Positions 42,059 to 51,482 of a DNA stretch of 62,823 nucleotides are shown here, piece by piece (the stretch's first letter is position 1; each line of letters opens with the position of its first letter). The notes below the pieces were generated by a model. That model did not search any database and was not told where the DNA came from. It saw only the letters and a list, made by a program, of their open reading frames with translations. Position numbers and translations under genes: made by a program. The stretch is from Bacteroidales bacterium (GTDB lineage Bacteria > Bacteroidota > Bacteroidia > Bacteroidales > UBA932). Location: the NCBI GenBank assembly GCA_009777095.1, contig WRMN01000011.1, forward strand, positions 1-62,823. Reading direction: 5' to 3'.

Positions 42059-43579
42059 ATGAAACGAGTTAATCTTCTGCTTTCAATCTCCCTGTTCCTC
42101 CTCTGCTTTACCTCTTGTAAAGACAGGGAAGGAATATTGGGATTGCAGCAGGAAAACATAAAAGAGGTGAGCATATCCATTTCCACCTTCGGCGAAAAGG
42201 GGCAAACCCGCGCTCCGACGCCTGATACGGGTCATGAGAATGAAAGCATCATTAATGAATTGGATCTGCTGGTCTTTGGCAGCAACGGCAGCTGTCTTTA
42301 CCGCCGCGAAGCGGTGAAGCTCAATACAGGTTATAACAATTACCGTGCACTGTTAGTCGAAACCACCGATGTCCTGACAGTCCATCTGCTGGCTAACTGC
42401 CGCAGCATTTTACAGCAGTGGGAAGCTGGCGGTAATATGGTCGGCCAGACATGGAATCAAATACATGCCCAGTTAATAGATACAGCGCCTTGGCGATTGG
42501 TCAACTCCAGTAATTTCCAAGCCCTGCCCATGTGGGGAACTGTAAGCGGCAGTCTTTCGCAAACCTCTGCCCCGACTGAATGGGGACCTGTTCAGTTGCT
42601 CCGTTCGGTAGCCTCTGTTGATGTTTATGTGGAGCAAAACAATCGCACGGAAGATTTTGAACTGACCGACATTTACGCTTATTACGCTCCGAACAAAGGC
42701 TATGTGGGCGCAAGAGAAGTAACGCCGACCACTAATCCGAAACAGTACATGATACCCTCGGACATGACTACTTCGCTGACTAATACGGCAGGCCAGCAAC
42801 TGCATGTTACGGGAGTAATGGAGTACATGCTTGCTAACGGCAAAAATTACGAAGGCATCGCTTATCAATTGTATCTTTATGAAAACGACGCCTTGCAAAC
42901 AGGCGACAATAATGCCCGTCCGACCCGTGTTATCATGGGCGGTTATTATAAACAACAGGCCATTCCGGAAGCGGAACGTGTAAAATCATACTACCCCATT
43001 GATATTGTGTACAGCGACGGAACTTACCGACCGATAATTCGGAACTGGAAATATGAATTTAAAGTATTTGCTGTGAACGGACCCGGCTCCAACTCTTTGG
43101 AAGAAGCCGCCGAGGCAGCCGCCTCCGACTTGAATATCGACATCATTTTTTGGAATAACGAAGAGGTGGAAATCGGTGTAAAGGGGCACTATTACGTAAC
43201 TATGGAACGTAAATACGCTACCCTGTGGAGAATACAAGGCGCTAAGGATATATTGGAACTCTCCTATCATATTTTAGACGACGACCCCGCCGATTTCACC
43301 ATTTGTTTTCGAAATGATGCCAACGGTGTGCAAACAAACATAAGTAACGGAATCCAAAACGACTATTTTCAAGTTGTGATGAGTCAAACTCCGAACGCTA
43401 ACGGCGGCGCGGTATCGTTTGAGATAACAGCGCTGCAGGACTACACTCTCGGCCACACTGCCGAATATCTGCAAGTACAGTTCCGCAATCTGCTTTTCGA
43501 AATAACAATTACGCAAATCAACGGAAGCGACAATGATTGGGATTTAGGCGGCAATGATGAACATGACCTTGGCAGCTAA
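42059..43579 (+). CDS. Fimbrillin-like accessory subunit (Mfa3/FimC position)
   Basis: The protein has 506 residues with lipobox LCFTSC (Cys20). The N-domain KEVSISISTFGEKGQTRAPT carries an Arg (QTRA) suited to protease maturation, then INELDLLVFGSNGSCLYRRE in the fimbrillin pattern. A long C-terminal part with FEVTALQDYTLGH-like strands (FEITALQDYTLGHTAEYLQV) resembles BACON/Ig modules. By order (major, anchor, then this) it matches the accessory subunits that connect shaft and tip. No closer family name is claimed. Confidence 0.78.
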   Translation: MKRVNLLLSISLFLLCFTSCKDREGILGLQQENIKEVSISISTFGEKGQTRAPTPDTGHENESIINELDLLVFGSNGSCLYRREAVKLNTGYNNYRALLVETTDVLTVHLLANCRSILQQWEAGGNMVGQTWNQIHAQLIDTAPWRLVNSSNFQALPMWGTVSGSLSQTSAPTEWGPVQLLRSVASVDVYVEQNNRTEDFELTDIYAYYAPNKGYVGAREVTPTTNPKQYMIPSDMTTSLTNTAGQQLHVTGVMEYMLANGKNYEGIAYQLYLYENDALQTGDNNARPTRVIMGGYYKQQAIPEAERVKSYYPIDIVYSDGTYRPIIRNWKYEFKVFAVNGPGSNSLEEAAEAAASDLNIDIIFWNNEEVEIGVKGHYYVTMERKYATLWRIQGAKDILELSYHILDDDPADFTICFRNDANGVQTNISNGIQNDYFQVVMSQTPNANGGAVSFEITALQDYTLGHTAEYLQVQFRNLLFEITITQINGSDNDWDLGGNDEHDLGS

Positions 43580-43615
43580 ATAAAAGCAAGGAATAACCGA
43601 AAATAAACAAAAATA

Positions 43616-46600
43616 ATGAAAAAACATTTATTGATATTATTGGGATTGCTACTCCTCTTAGCCATCTCATGTACAAAAGAAAATTCGCTCTTTGAACGCC
43701 GCAGCGAGAACGGTTTCCGACTTAAAATAAGTGTGGAAGGACAGGAGAGCACTTTGGGGACAAGGGCTACCGTAGCGCCCGAAGAAGGGGAAGAAATGGT
43801 ACAGCGCCTTTACCTGCTGTTCTTCGAAGACAAACCTGCCGGAGCGGGCAAGCTCATCAACTATTATACCGCCAACGGGCCCTTCGTAATGAATCAGGAA
43901 ATTAACATCGACTTTCCTACAGGATCAGGGCCGGGTGATGTGTTGGATAACAATACCGACTACAGGGTGCTGGCAGTGGCCAATATAGAAGATGGCTTCT
44001 ATTTTGACGGACAAGTGATCGACTGGCTCAATGCTTTAATAGGCTTAAAAGAATCAGTAGTGGTTTCTCAGTCTATGCTATTGGTTCAAGGCGCTCCCGG
44101 CAATACCGTAGAATACGGTCGCCGTCCCATACCATCGGATAAATTGCCGATGTCAACCTCTTTCAACAAAAAAAGCGATCAGGAATATGTCAGCATTACA
44201 TTAACACGCGCTGTAGTTCGTTTCGACGTCCATAACCTGAAAAAACAAACCTACGACCTTGTTTCCGTTTCTGTGTGGAATGCTTACGGCAAAACTATGG
44301 TATGGAAAGACGCCTACATGAACTACACCGAACTTCCCTATCAAAGATTCTACGGCGTTGAAGCGGAAGAAACTACCGTAAACGGTACTGACGGCTATCC
44401 CTTGATGTCAAATATTGTAGGAAAATTGTATTCCTTCGAAAATTTTGTGGTTAGTCCCGACCCCTGCGACAAGCACACCACCTGTTTGATAATAGGTATG
44501 GCGAAACGTGACGGCGCGGGCGACCGCAGTATCACTACCTACTATCGTGTAAATGTTGCGCCCGAAGGCGCCAGCCAGCACCTCAAACGTAATAATGTGT
44601 ATAAAATTTCGGTAAACAATATTTTAGGCGAAGGCGCACTTACCGAGTTGCAGGCTTATACACAAAACGAAAATAAACTTGATTACAATATCAACAGTTG
44701 GAATTTAGACGATAACGGTATGGTGCTTATTGACGGCGTAAATACCTTAGTTGTTCCTGTTAAAATAGTGCGGCTTAATCCCGAAGGCGAGACCCGCGAA
44801 TATTCCATCTTCACGGCAGGCCCCGGCAACTTGGTATTGTCGAGGGTAGAAATGAACCACCCCGGACTTTCGGCTAATTTGGACGGCAACCGCCTGACGA
44901 TTACCGGAACACCCATGGCTAACGGCGAAAACGCCCGCACAGGGTCTATTGTAGTAACGATAGGAAGTCTTGATGCGACAATTGACATCGTGCAGAGCGA
45001 GAGCGACCATCTTTTCTTAGAGCTAAGCAAGTCGCGAACCGTAACCTTTCCTGCCTACGGCTTTAACGGCCTGCCCGATGGAGATATTATCGTTTCGAGT
45101 TCAGGCCCGTGGGTAGCCGAAATATTTAACCCCAATCCTATGGGAGCGAATCCCGGCTTCTCGTTCAGCAATAACGGCTCCCTGAAAATGACCTTCGATT
45201 CTGAAATCGACGGACTGGGAGCCAATAAGGATAGATTCCATATCTATACAACAGGTACAAACCCTGACAATATCCCAAGATATTCATTTGTCATTGTTAC
45301 CCTAAAGGCAGGAAACGGCGAAGTTAACCGTTCGCTTGTGCTTATGCAGCGGCCAGTCGGCGGAATAGGCATATCGCCTGTTCAAAACACCATAATATTT
45401 AATCCTGTCGGCAACCCTGCAACGAACAACAGTTTTGTTGTTTCGCCGGGAACAGACATGACGGATACAGCCCTCAATGAATGGCAGGTTGAACTCGAAG
45501 GCGAGGGCGCCGATAAATTTGTAATAACTAATTTGGTATGCAATACCGATATGTTGCAGGAACAAAGATTTACCATAGAAGCCATAGGCGTTAATACTAC
45601 CGGAAGTCAACTTAAACCTAAGGTCAAGATTTCCCTTGTAAACGACATTGGTGTAACTCCTGTATATATTGATATTCAACAAAATAAAATGGAATGGAGT
45701 ATTGTTACTACCGGCCTCGCCGACATAGCTGCAATCGGAGGAAATTCAATAGAAATAGGCCTTAATGCGCCTGCAGGAATGCACTTTACGGCAAGCATAC
45801 AAAGCTTATCGCCCGCCACTCTTACCGACCACTGGGCCTGTTTTATTGATATGGCTAACAGTAATGCAAAGGTAGCCAATTTAGAAAACAGAGATGTTTC
45901 GGAAACATTTAAGGTCTATTTCCCGAAACTCATTTGGCCGAATATCGGTGTCTCGCCTCAGGCAGTGATAGCTGTTAAATTAGTCGAAACAGGCGAGATT
46001 AAAACATTCATTGTAAAACAAAGCCAGATTACTCAGCATGGGGTTAACATCTATAATTACAACAATAGCTGGGGACGTTTGGGTACCGCCGCAGGAGTTA
46101 GTCCAAGTTATAACATCTACTTTGTAGAATATCTCTTCAATACGAACTTTTTCGGACCCTCAGGCATTGTAACTACCTCGTCCGGTCCTACTTATAACTG
46201 GGCTAATGATGCAACTATCATTCCGACAAGCATAAGGTATGTCCACTATGCACGCCCTGTCAACTTAGGAAATATGACTGTGGACAACGCCATATTCAAC
46301 TGGGTGGATAATAGCGAGGGGCTATTGTTTGTGGGTCATGAAGAAGCCGGCGTTGCTGTTACTACAGGTTTCAGTTCGTATATACTCGGCAAGTTAGGCC
46401 TTACCGGCGACGGCGGCGACGATACTTACTATCTACTGAATGATCCGGCCAATAAGATTATCCGATACCTTACGCAAGATGCCCCCTGGGCTGCAACAGC
46501 TCCGACAGGAACAAACTGGTTCGATATGGCAAGGATCTCAACGGGAAATGCAACATATATGAACACCTCTTCCGTTGAGGCAATACCTTCGGCTGTTCCG

Positions 46601-46834
46601 GTGTTGCAGAGCAGTTCAGGAAAGACGTTGCTCATGATCGACCCGAAGCGCAATGTAGTGGTAACAGGAGAGTCGGAAATATTCCAAGGCGTAGGATTCG
46701 CAGCCAATCCGACAACCGTACAGGCTATATTTACCGTTAACTTACTATCCTACATTGTTAATGCCGCTCAGTACGGCAGCCACTTTACGGACTACTTCTG
46801 GGACTCGCCGAGAGTTGACGAAGCAGCTCCTTAG
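43616..46834 (+). CDS. Large probable fimbrial tip protein
   Basis: The protein has 1072 residues. Lipobox LLLAISC gives Cys19; an Arg site follows in LGTRATVAPEEGE. The N-terminal third is fimbrillin-like (EEMVQRLYLLFFEDKPAGAG; HLKRNNVYKISVNNILGEG). The middle (about 370-800) has BACON/Ig-type segments such as DATIDIVQSESDH and RSLVLMQRPVGGIGI. The last 250 residues differ: IYNYNNSWGRLGT, DNSEGLLFVGHEEAG, KTLLMIDPKRNVVVTGES and a terminal IFTVNLLSYIVNAAQ helix look like a Rossmann/GATase-like domain. Position and size match the tip adhesin at the end of P. gingivalis-type operons, but no vWA domain is seen; DUF4906 is a possible family label. Confidence 0.75.
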   Translation: MKKHLLILLGLLLLLAISCTKENSLFERRSENGFRLKISVEGQESTLGTRATVAPEEGEEMVQRLYLLFFEDKPAGAGKLINYYTANGPFVMNQEINIDFPTGSGPGDVLDNNTDYRVLAVANIEDGFYFDGQVIDWLNALIGLKESVVVSQSMLLVQGAPGNTVEYGRRPIPSDKLPMSTSFNKKSDQEYVSITLTRAVVRFDVHNLKKQTYDLVSVSVWNAYGKTMVWKDAYMNYTELPYQRFYGVEAEETTVNGTDGYPLMSNIVGKLYSFENFVVSPDPCDKHTTCLIIGMAKRDGAGDRSITTYYRVNVAPEGASQHLKRNNVYKISVNNILGEGALTELQAYTQNENKLDYNINSWNLDDNGMVLIDGVNTLVVPVKIVRLNPEGETREYSIFTAGPGNLVLSRVEMNHPGLSANLDGNRLTITGTPMANGENARTGSIVVTIGSLDATIDIVQSESDHLFLELSKSRTVTFPAYGFNGLPDGDIIVSSSGPWVAEIFNPNPMGANPGFSFSNNGSLKMTFDSEIDGLGANKDRFHIYTTGTNPDNIPRYSFVIVTLKAGNGEVNRSLVLMQRPVGGIGISPVQNTIIFNPVGNPATNNSFVVSPGTDMTDTALNEWQVELEGEGADKFVITNLVCNTDMLQEQRFTIEAIGVNTTGSQLKPKVKISLVNDIGVTPVYIDIQQNKMEWSIVTTGLADIAAIGGNSIEIGLNAPAGMHFTASIQSLSPATLTDHWACFIDMANSNAKVANLENRDVSETFKVYFPKLIWPNIGVSPQAVIAVKLVETGEIKTFIVKQSQITQHGVNIYNYNNSWGRLGTAAGVSPSYNIYFVEYLFNTNFFGPSGIVTTSSGPTYNWANDATIIPTSIRYVHYARPVNLGNMTVDNAIFNWVDNSEGLLFVGHEEAGVAVTTGFSSYILGKLGLTGDGGDDTYYLLNDPANKIIRYLTQDAPWAATAPTGTNWFDMARISTGNATYMNTSSVEAIPSAVPVLQSSSGKTLLMIDPKRNVVVTGESEIFQGVGFAANPTTVQAIFTVNLLSYIVNAAQYGSHFTDYFWDSPRVDEAAP

Positions 46835-46872
46835 TAACAAAAACGCAGTAGAAATAATTGCAGGAATAGAAA

Positions 46873-46911
46873 CAAGCATCAGGTGGGGAAATAACCTCGC
46901 CTGATTTGTTA
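46873..46911 (+). terminator. Possible terminator of the fimbrial operon
   Basis: AACAAGCATCAGG and CCTGATTTGTT can pair around a 16 nt loop with additional G-C pairs; only a weak T-run follows. Confidence 0.4.
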
Positions 46912-47029
46912 TATCTGGGATCCGGATAAATTCTCTTTACTATATCCTTTTATAATATCCGAAAAATATAAAAGCATAAAATATTACAAATAGGGGATCT
47001 ATTAATTACAAGAGGAAGGTAGAAAAAAT

Positions 47030-47060
47030 TTTGCAAATTCAAAAAATATCACTACATTTG
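47030..47060 (+). promoter_or_regulatory. Promoter of the small outer-membrane protein gene
   Basis: TTTG (47030-47033), 19 nt, TACATTTG (47053-47060), a full consensus match. Confidence 0.7.
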
Positions 47061-47128
47061 CCCTTAGGCAAAGGTTACGAAAGACTAAATGGAATGTTTT
47101 TTAAATAATTAAAATTATCAATATAACC

Positions 47129-47680
47129 ATGAAAAAATTTTTCTTAATAATTGCGATTCACCTTATAGTAACATTGGCTAACGCTCAAACAGAAACGGTA
47201 TCCAATCACTCTGTATCCCTTCATCTGATAAGTACGACCTATAATTATGAACACCCGCTAAGCAAAAAGATGACCATTACCGGATCTGTGGGTTTGGCCA
47301 TACCATACTGGGCTTGGCATATATCAAGTAACGGGTGGGCTTATGCTATTAATCCGGTGTTAGGTTTAGAGCCTCGATTCTATTATAATATGGATAAAAG
47401 GAATAGTAAGGGCAAAAACACCAATTATAACTCTGCCAATTATCTGTCACTTGATTGTTATTATATGTTCAAGTCTGTAGCGAATAAAAACACATCACGC
47501 CTATCCGGCATGATTATTTCGCCAAATTGGGGTATTCGGAGAGTATATAATGGCAGGTGGCTTTTAGACTTCAGCCTTGGAATCTGGTGTTTTCAGGGTT
47601 CAGCCGAGTATTTTTTGGGATCGGAATCAAGATTTTCATGGGCACCGAGAATTAATTTAAAATTCGGTGTTGTTTTTTAA
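47129..47680 (+). CDS. Small outer-membrane barrel-like protein
   Basis: The protein has 183 residues with signal peptide MKKFFLIIAIHLIVTLANAQ. The mature part alternates strand-like segments rich in Tyr and Trp (KMTITGSVGLAIPYWAWHIS, PVLGLEPRFYYNMDK, LDFSLGIWCFQG) and ends in an aromatic (INLKFGVVF), the usual recognition end for outer-membrane insertion. I do not recognise a family. It is followed by a decayed lipoprotein gene, with which it may once have formed an operon. Confidence 0.65.
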   Translation: MKKFFLIIAIHLIVTLANAQTETVSNHSVSLHLISTTYNYEHPLSKKMTITGSVGLAIPYWAWHISSNGWAYAINPVLGLEPRFYYNMDKRNSKGKNTNYNSANYLSLDCYYMFKSVANKNTSRLSGMIISPNWGIRRVYNGRWLLDFSLGIWCFQGSAEYFLGSESRFSWAPRINLKFGVVF

Positions 47681-47693
47681 CGCTAAATAACAT

Positions 47694-48020
47694 ATAAAAA
47701 TTACTACGAAACTAAAAACATGTATCATAGGGGCGCTTGCATTAACCATTTCGTTTGCAGCCTGTAAGAAAGAAGATTTGTTGGATAATAATAAACAGAT
47801 TCCCGACATTGAAGTGGTAGATGGCTACTTGAAGTTTTCCTCACAACAAACATTTTTATTCCGTCAGAGTTCGAGATTAAACCATCCAAAATATTTGGTG
47901 TTGTAAAAGAATGGAAAAAGGAGAGGTGTTCGTTTCATAAATCATAATAATATTTACGGCAATGCTGATGGCAGTCGTTACATCAATAATATTTCTTTAG
48001 CCCTTACCGTTTATTTGTAA
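47694..48020 (+). pseudogene. Decayed lipoprotein/outer-membrane protein gene
   Basis: The frame from 47694 reads IKITTKLKTCIIGALALTIS then FAAC, a clear lipoprotein signal, but its first codon is ATA instead of ATG and the frame stops at 47906. Coding-like sequence continues in another frame (SEFEIKPSKIFGVVKEW, about 47861-47938), and a last segment NIYGNADGSRYINNISLALT ends in a proper stop at 48018-48020. Loss of the start plus at least two frame changes mark it as a remnant. The 48021-48140 region after it is short-repeat DNA. Confidence 0.6.
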
Positions 48021-48047
48021 CAGCTGCGCACCAAAAACAGTGAATTA

Positions 48048-48120
48048 GATTACTTCGTACCTCACAATGACGGACGAAGAACAACCTTCATCAATCTTCA
48101 TCAACTTTCATCAATCTTCA
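48048..48120. repeat. CGTCATTGCGAG-type element and CTTCATCAAT tandem repeat
   Basis: A GATTACTTCGTACCTCACAA element (48048-48067) is followed by four imperfect copies of a CTTCATCAAT-like 10-11 bp unit (48087-48120). The same two repeat types are adjacent near 8879-8952. Confidence 0.6.
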
Positions 48121-48140
48121 TTCATTTGTTGATAAATTAT

Positions 48141-48170
48141 TTTGCTAATTCAAAATAAAGTAGTAACTTG
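48141..48170 (+). promoter_or_regulatory. Promoter of the glycogen operon
   Basis: TTTG (48141-48144), 19 nt, TAACTTG (48164-48170); one T short of the full -7 consensus. Confidence 0.5.
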
Positions 48171-48193
48171 CGCCTTTAAAAAAATTTTAAGTT

Positions 48194-50137
48194 ATGGCTT
48201 ACTTGAAATTTAATAAGGCGGAATTGGTAAATTTAGCCTATTCGTTACGTCGCGAAATCCTTGCTACAAACCGTGCCGGCGGCTATACTAACACTACAAT
48301 CGTGTGTTGTAATACGCGCAAATATCATGGGCTTTTAGTGGTTCCTATCGACGAGTTTCAGGGCGACCGCCATGTGTTGCTCTCGGCTTTAGACGAAACA
48401 GTAATTCAGCATGGACAGGCGTTCAATTTGGGCATTCATCATTACCGAGATGCCTATGAACCGCGCGGACATAAGTACATTGTTGACTTCGCCTACGAAC
48501 CTGTGCCCACGCTTACGTATCGCGTAGGAGGCGTATTGTTGAAGAAAGAAATGATGCTGGTGCATAACGAAGACCAGTTGCTGATTCGTTATACCCTCTT
48601 AGACGCCCATTCGGCCACTACCTTGCGCTTGAAGCCCTATTTGGCCTACCGCAACGTACATGAGCTGACCAAAGCTAATATGACAGCCAATACCCGTTCT
48701 GAAAAAATACCCGGCGGCGTTAAATCGAAACTATATAACGGTTTTCCGACCCTGCACATGCAGATGAGCAAGTCAGCCGAATTTGTAGCCTGCCCCGACT
48801 GGTACTACAACATAGAATATATGGACGAGGTGCGCCGCGGTTATGACGGTATGGAAGACCTTTTTGTTCCGGGATATTTTGAATGCAGCATCAAAAAAGG
48901 CGAAAGTATTATCTTTTCGGCCTCGGTCAAGGAAGCGAAGCCGACCTCTCTGAAAACTCTTTTCGGAAAAACTTTAGCAGTCCGTCCGCCGCGAAATTCT
49001 TATATTGAGTGTTTGACAACTGCTGCAGGACAATTTATCTCGCAACGCGGAAAACTTACTGAGCTAATAGCAGGTTTTCCTTTTTACGGACAGAAAAGCC
49101 GCGATACCTTAGTGTCGCTGCCGGGACTTACCTTAGCCGCCAATCGCGATGAGAAAATGTGCAAGACGATATTGGACAACATGTCGCAGCAACTTTACGA
49201 AGGATGGTTTACCGACTTCGATAAAAATAACGACAGCGTGAGTCGTCCGATTGACGCGCCGCTGTGGTATTGCTGGGCGGTGCAGCAGTACGCCGCCGCA
49301 GTGCCAAACGCTAATGTGTGGAAACTCTACGGTAAAAAAATGAAGGCCATTCTCGAAGCATATAGCAATGGCAGTCGTACCGAGGTGTGCATGCACGATA
49401 ACGGATTGCTTTGGTCGGAAGAGCAGGGCAAGCCGCTGAATTGGATGGACGCAGTGGTGAACGGCAAGTCGGTAAGCCCTCGTATCGGTTATCAGGTAGA
49501 GGTCAACGCTTTGTGGTATAACGCATTATCTTATGTTCTTGAATTGGCGGAACAACACAGGGATACAAAATTTGTGAAGCAGTGGGAGCCTGTACGTGAA
49601 AAAACAGCGCAGAACTTTTTACCGATATTTTGGTCAGAGGAACGTAATCATTTAGCCGATTACGTGGGTCCCGAAGGGCAAAATATTTTTTACCGTCCGA
49701 ACCAGATTTTAGCCTGCGCCTTACCTTACAGCCCGCTGTCCGATGAGACTAAACAGAAAGCGCTTGCCGCTATTGAACATGAGTTGCTCACCCCGAAAGG
49801 CCTTCGTACCCTTTCGCCGCGGAATCCGCTCTATATCGGCCGTTATGAAGGAAACCAAACGGAACGCTATCAGGCGCAGCATCAGGGGACAGTATATCCA
49901 TGGTTGCTGTCTTTTTATATAGAAGCGAACTTTCGACTTTACGGCAGGCAATTTGCAGCTAAGGCTAAAGAATTAATCGCCGGTTTCGAAGAAGATATGA
50001 TGATACACGGGTTGTGTACCATTTCCGAACTGTATCACGGAGATCCGCCGCACTCGCCGCACGGCTGCATTGCACAGGCTTCGAGCGTGGCTGCCATATT
50101 ACGAAGTATGCATTTAATTGAACAATACGGCTTATGA
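48194..50137 (+). CDS. Glycogen debranching enzyme (amylo-alpha-1,6-glucosidase type)
   Basis: The protein has 647 residues. The N-terminal GDE_N-like domain (LRREILATNRAGGYTNTTIV, TRKYHGLLVVP) precedes an alpha/alpha-toroid catalytic part with RPIDAPLWYCWAVQQY, MDAVVNGKSVSPRIGYQVEV and EGNQTERYQAQHQGTVYPWL, then the C-terminal HGLCTISELYHGDPPHSPHG. These match the bacterial GDE_C family (GH133-type) that hydrolyses alpha-1,6 branches of glycogen in the cytoplasm; no signal peptide is present. It leads the glycogen operon and its stop overlaps the GT4 start by 4 nt (ATGA). Confidence 0.93.
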   Translation: MAYLKFNKAELVNLAYSLRREILATNRAGGYTNTTIVCCNTRKYHGLLVVPIDEFQGDRHVLLSALDETVIQHGQAFNLGIHHYRDAYEPRGHKYIVDFAYEPVPTLTYRVGGVLLKKEMMLVHNEDQLLIRYTLLDAHSATTLRLKPYLAYRNVHELTKANMTANTRSEKIPGGVKSKLYNGFPTLHMQMSKSAEFVACPDWYYNIEYMDEVRRGYDGMEDLFVPGYFECSIKKGESIIFSASVKEAKPTSLKTLFGKTLAVRPPRNSYIECLTTAAGQFISQRGKLTELIAGFPFYGQKSRDTLVSLPGLTLAANRDEKMCKTILDNMSQQLYEGWFTDFDKNNDSVSRPIDAPLWYCWAVQQYAAAVPNANVWKLYGKKMKAILEAYSNGSRTEVCMHDNGLLWSEEQGKPLNWMDAVVNGKSVSPRIGYQVEVNALWYNALSYVLELAEQHRDTKFVKQWEPVREKTAQNFLPIFWSEERNHLADYVGPEGQNIFYRPNQILACALPYSPLSDETKQKALAAIEHELLTPKGLRTLSPRNPLYIGRYEGNQTERYQAQHQGTVYPWLLSFYIEANFRLYGRQFAAKAKELIAGFEEDMMIHGLCTISELYHGDPPHSPHGCIAQASSVAAILRSMHLIEQYGL

Positions 50138-51435
50138 AAGTATTAATGTTCGGATGGGAGTTTCCTCCCCACATTGCAGGCGGTTTGGGCACCGCTTGCT
50201 ACGGCTTGACCAAAGGCTTGGCCAAAAATGATGTGAATGTGCTGTTCGTTATGCCGCATGCTACGGGCGACGAAGACCAAAGCGCCGTGCGTATCCTTGA
50301 CGCGAGCGATGTGGTGGCTTTTACCGACATTTCTACAATGGAAGAATTTTGGAAACGCGTCAATTTTTTGGAAATCGGTTCTAACCTTATTCCTTATCTT
50401 GGCCCCGAAGAGTTTGAAAAGACTGTTCAACAAAACTTCAAAAACACTGTTGCCAATCATCAAATCGGCTTCGGACAAAAATATAATTTTTCCGGAAAAT
50501 ACGGCGCTAACCTGATGGAAGAAGTAACGCGCTATGCTCTGGTAGCTGCTTCTATCGCCAACCAACAAGCCTTTGATGTGATTCATGCGCACGACTGGCT
50601 GACCTATCCTGCCGGAATTGCAGCAAAAAAAGTTTCCGGAAAACCTTTGGTCATACACGTACATGCGACCGAATTTGACCGAAGCGGAGAAAATATAAAC
50701 CAACAGGTATTTGAGATAGAACAGTATGGCATGTTGTCTGCCGACCGCGTAATTACCGTTAGCAATCTTACCCGTAATATTGTAATTAATCGCTACGGTA
50801 TTGATGCGGAAAAGGTGGTTACTGTTCATAACGCTGTCGATTTTCAGGGGCATTCGGCTATAGATGTACAGCGCGGCGTTCCCGAAAAAATTGTAACCTT
50901 CCTTGGCCGCATTACTTACCAAAAAGGTCCCGAATATTTTATAGAAGCTGCCGCCAAGGTGCTAAAGCAACGTTCCGATGTGCGTTTTGTGATGGCCGGC
51001 AGCGGTGATATGCTGAACCGTTCTATCCGCCGTGTGGCTAAATTGGGCATTGCCACCAAATTTCACTTTACGGGCTTCCTGCGCGGCGCCGATGTACAGC
51101 GAATGTTTGCCCATAGCGATGTGTATGTGATGCCGTCGGTATCCGAGCCTTTTGGTATTTCGCCTTTGGAAGCTATGCGCTCAAATGTGCCTACCATTAT
51201 TTCTAAACAATCGGGAGTGGCCGAGGTGTTGAAGCATGCTATTAAAATTGACTTCTGGGACGTGAATGCACTGGCCGATGCTATCCATGCCCTGCTGGCC
51301 TATCCTGCCTTATCGGCTATGGCTGTCAGGTGCGGCCTCGAAGAAGTGAATGCACTGAAATGGGATAATGCGGCTTTCCATATTAGAAAAGTATATGAAT
51401 CGGCAATGAGTGGAAATGATTATAATCAAATATAA
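50134..51435 (+). CDS. GT4 glycosyltransferase of the glycogen operon
   Basis: The protein has 433 residues in GT-B fold. The N-terminal domain opens with VLMFGWEFPPHIAGGLGTAC (the GGLG donor loop) and DVIHAHDWLTYPAG; the C-terminal domain has TFLGRITYQKGPEYFIEAA and VSEPFGISPLEAM, the EX7E motif. In Bacteroidetes this gene always lies between the debranching enzyme and GH57 and is predicted to make or extend alpha-glucan. It is translationally coupled to the debranching enzyme. Donor sugar (UDP- or ADP-glucose, or maltose-1-phosphate) is not readable. Confidence 0.9.
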   Translation: MKVLMFGWEFPPHIAGGLGTACYGLTKGLAKNDVNVLFVMPHATGDEDQSAVRILDASDVVAFTDISTMEEFWKRVNFLEIGSNLIPYLGPEEFEKTVQQNFKNTVANHQIGFGQKYNFSGKYGANLMEEVTRYALVAASIANQQAFDVIHAHDWLTYPAGIAAKKVSGKPLVIHVHATEFDRSGENINQQVFEIEQYGMLSADRVITVSNLTRNIVINRYGIDAEKVVTVHNAVDFQGHSAIDVQRGVPEKIVTFLGRITYQKGPEYFIEAAAKVLKQRSDVRFVMAGSGDMLNRSIRRVAKLGIATKFHFTGFLRGADVQRMFAHSDVYVMPSVSEPFGISPLEAMRSNVPTIISKQSGVAEVLKHAIKIDFWDVNALADAIHALLAYPALSAMAVRCGLEEVNALKWDNAAFHIRKVYESAMSGNDYNQI

Positions 51436-51482
51436 AAATTCATACCTTTATATAATAGGTATAAAATTATAGGAGTGTTATT

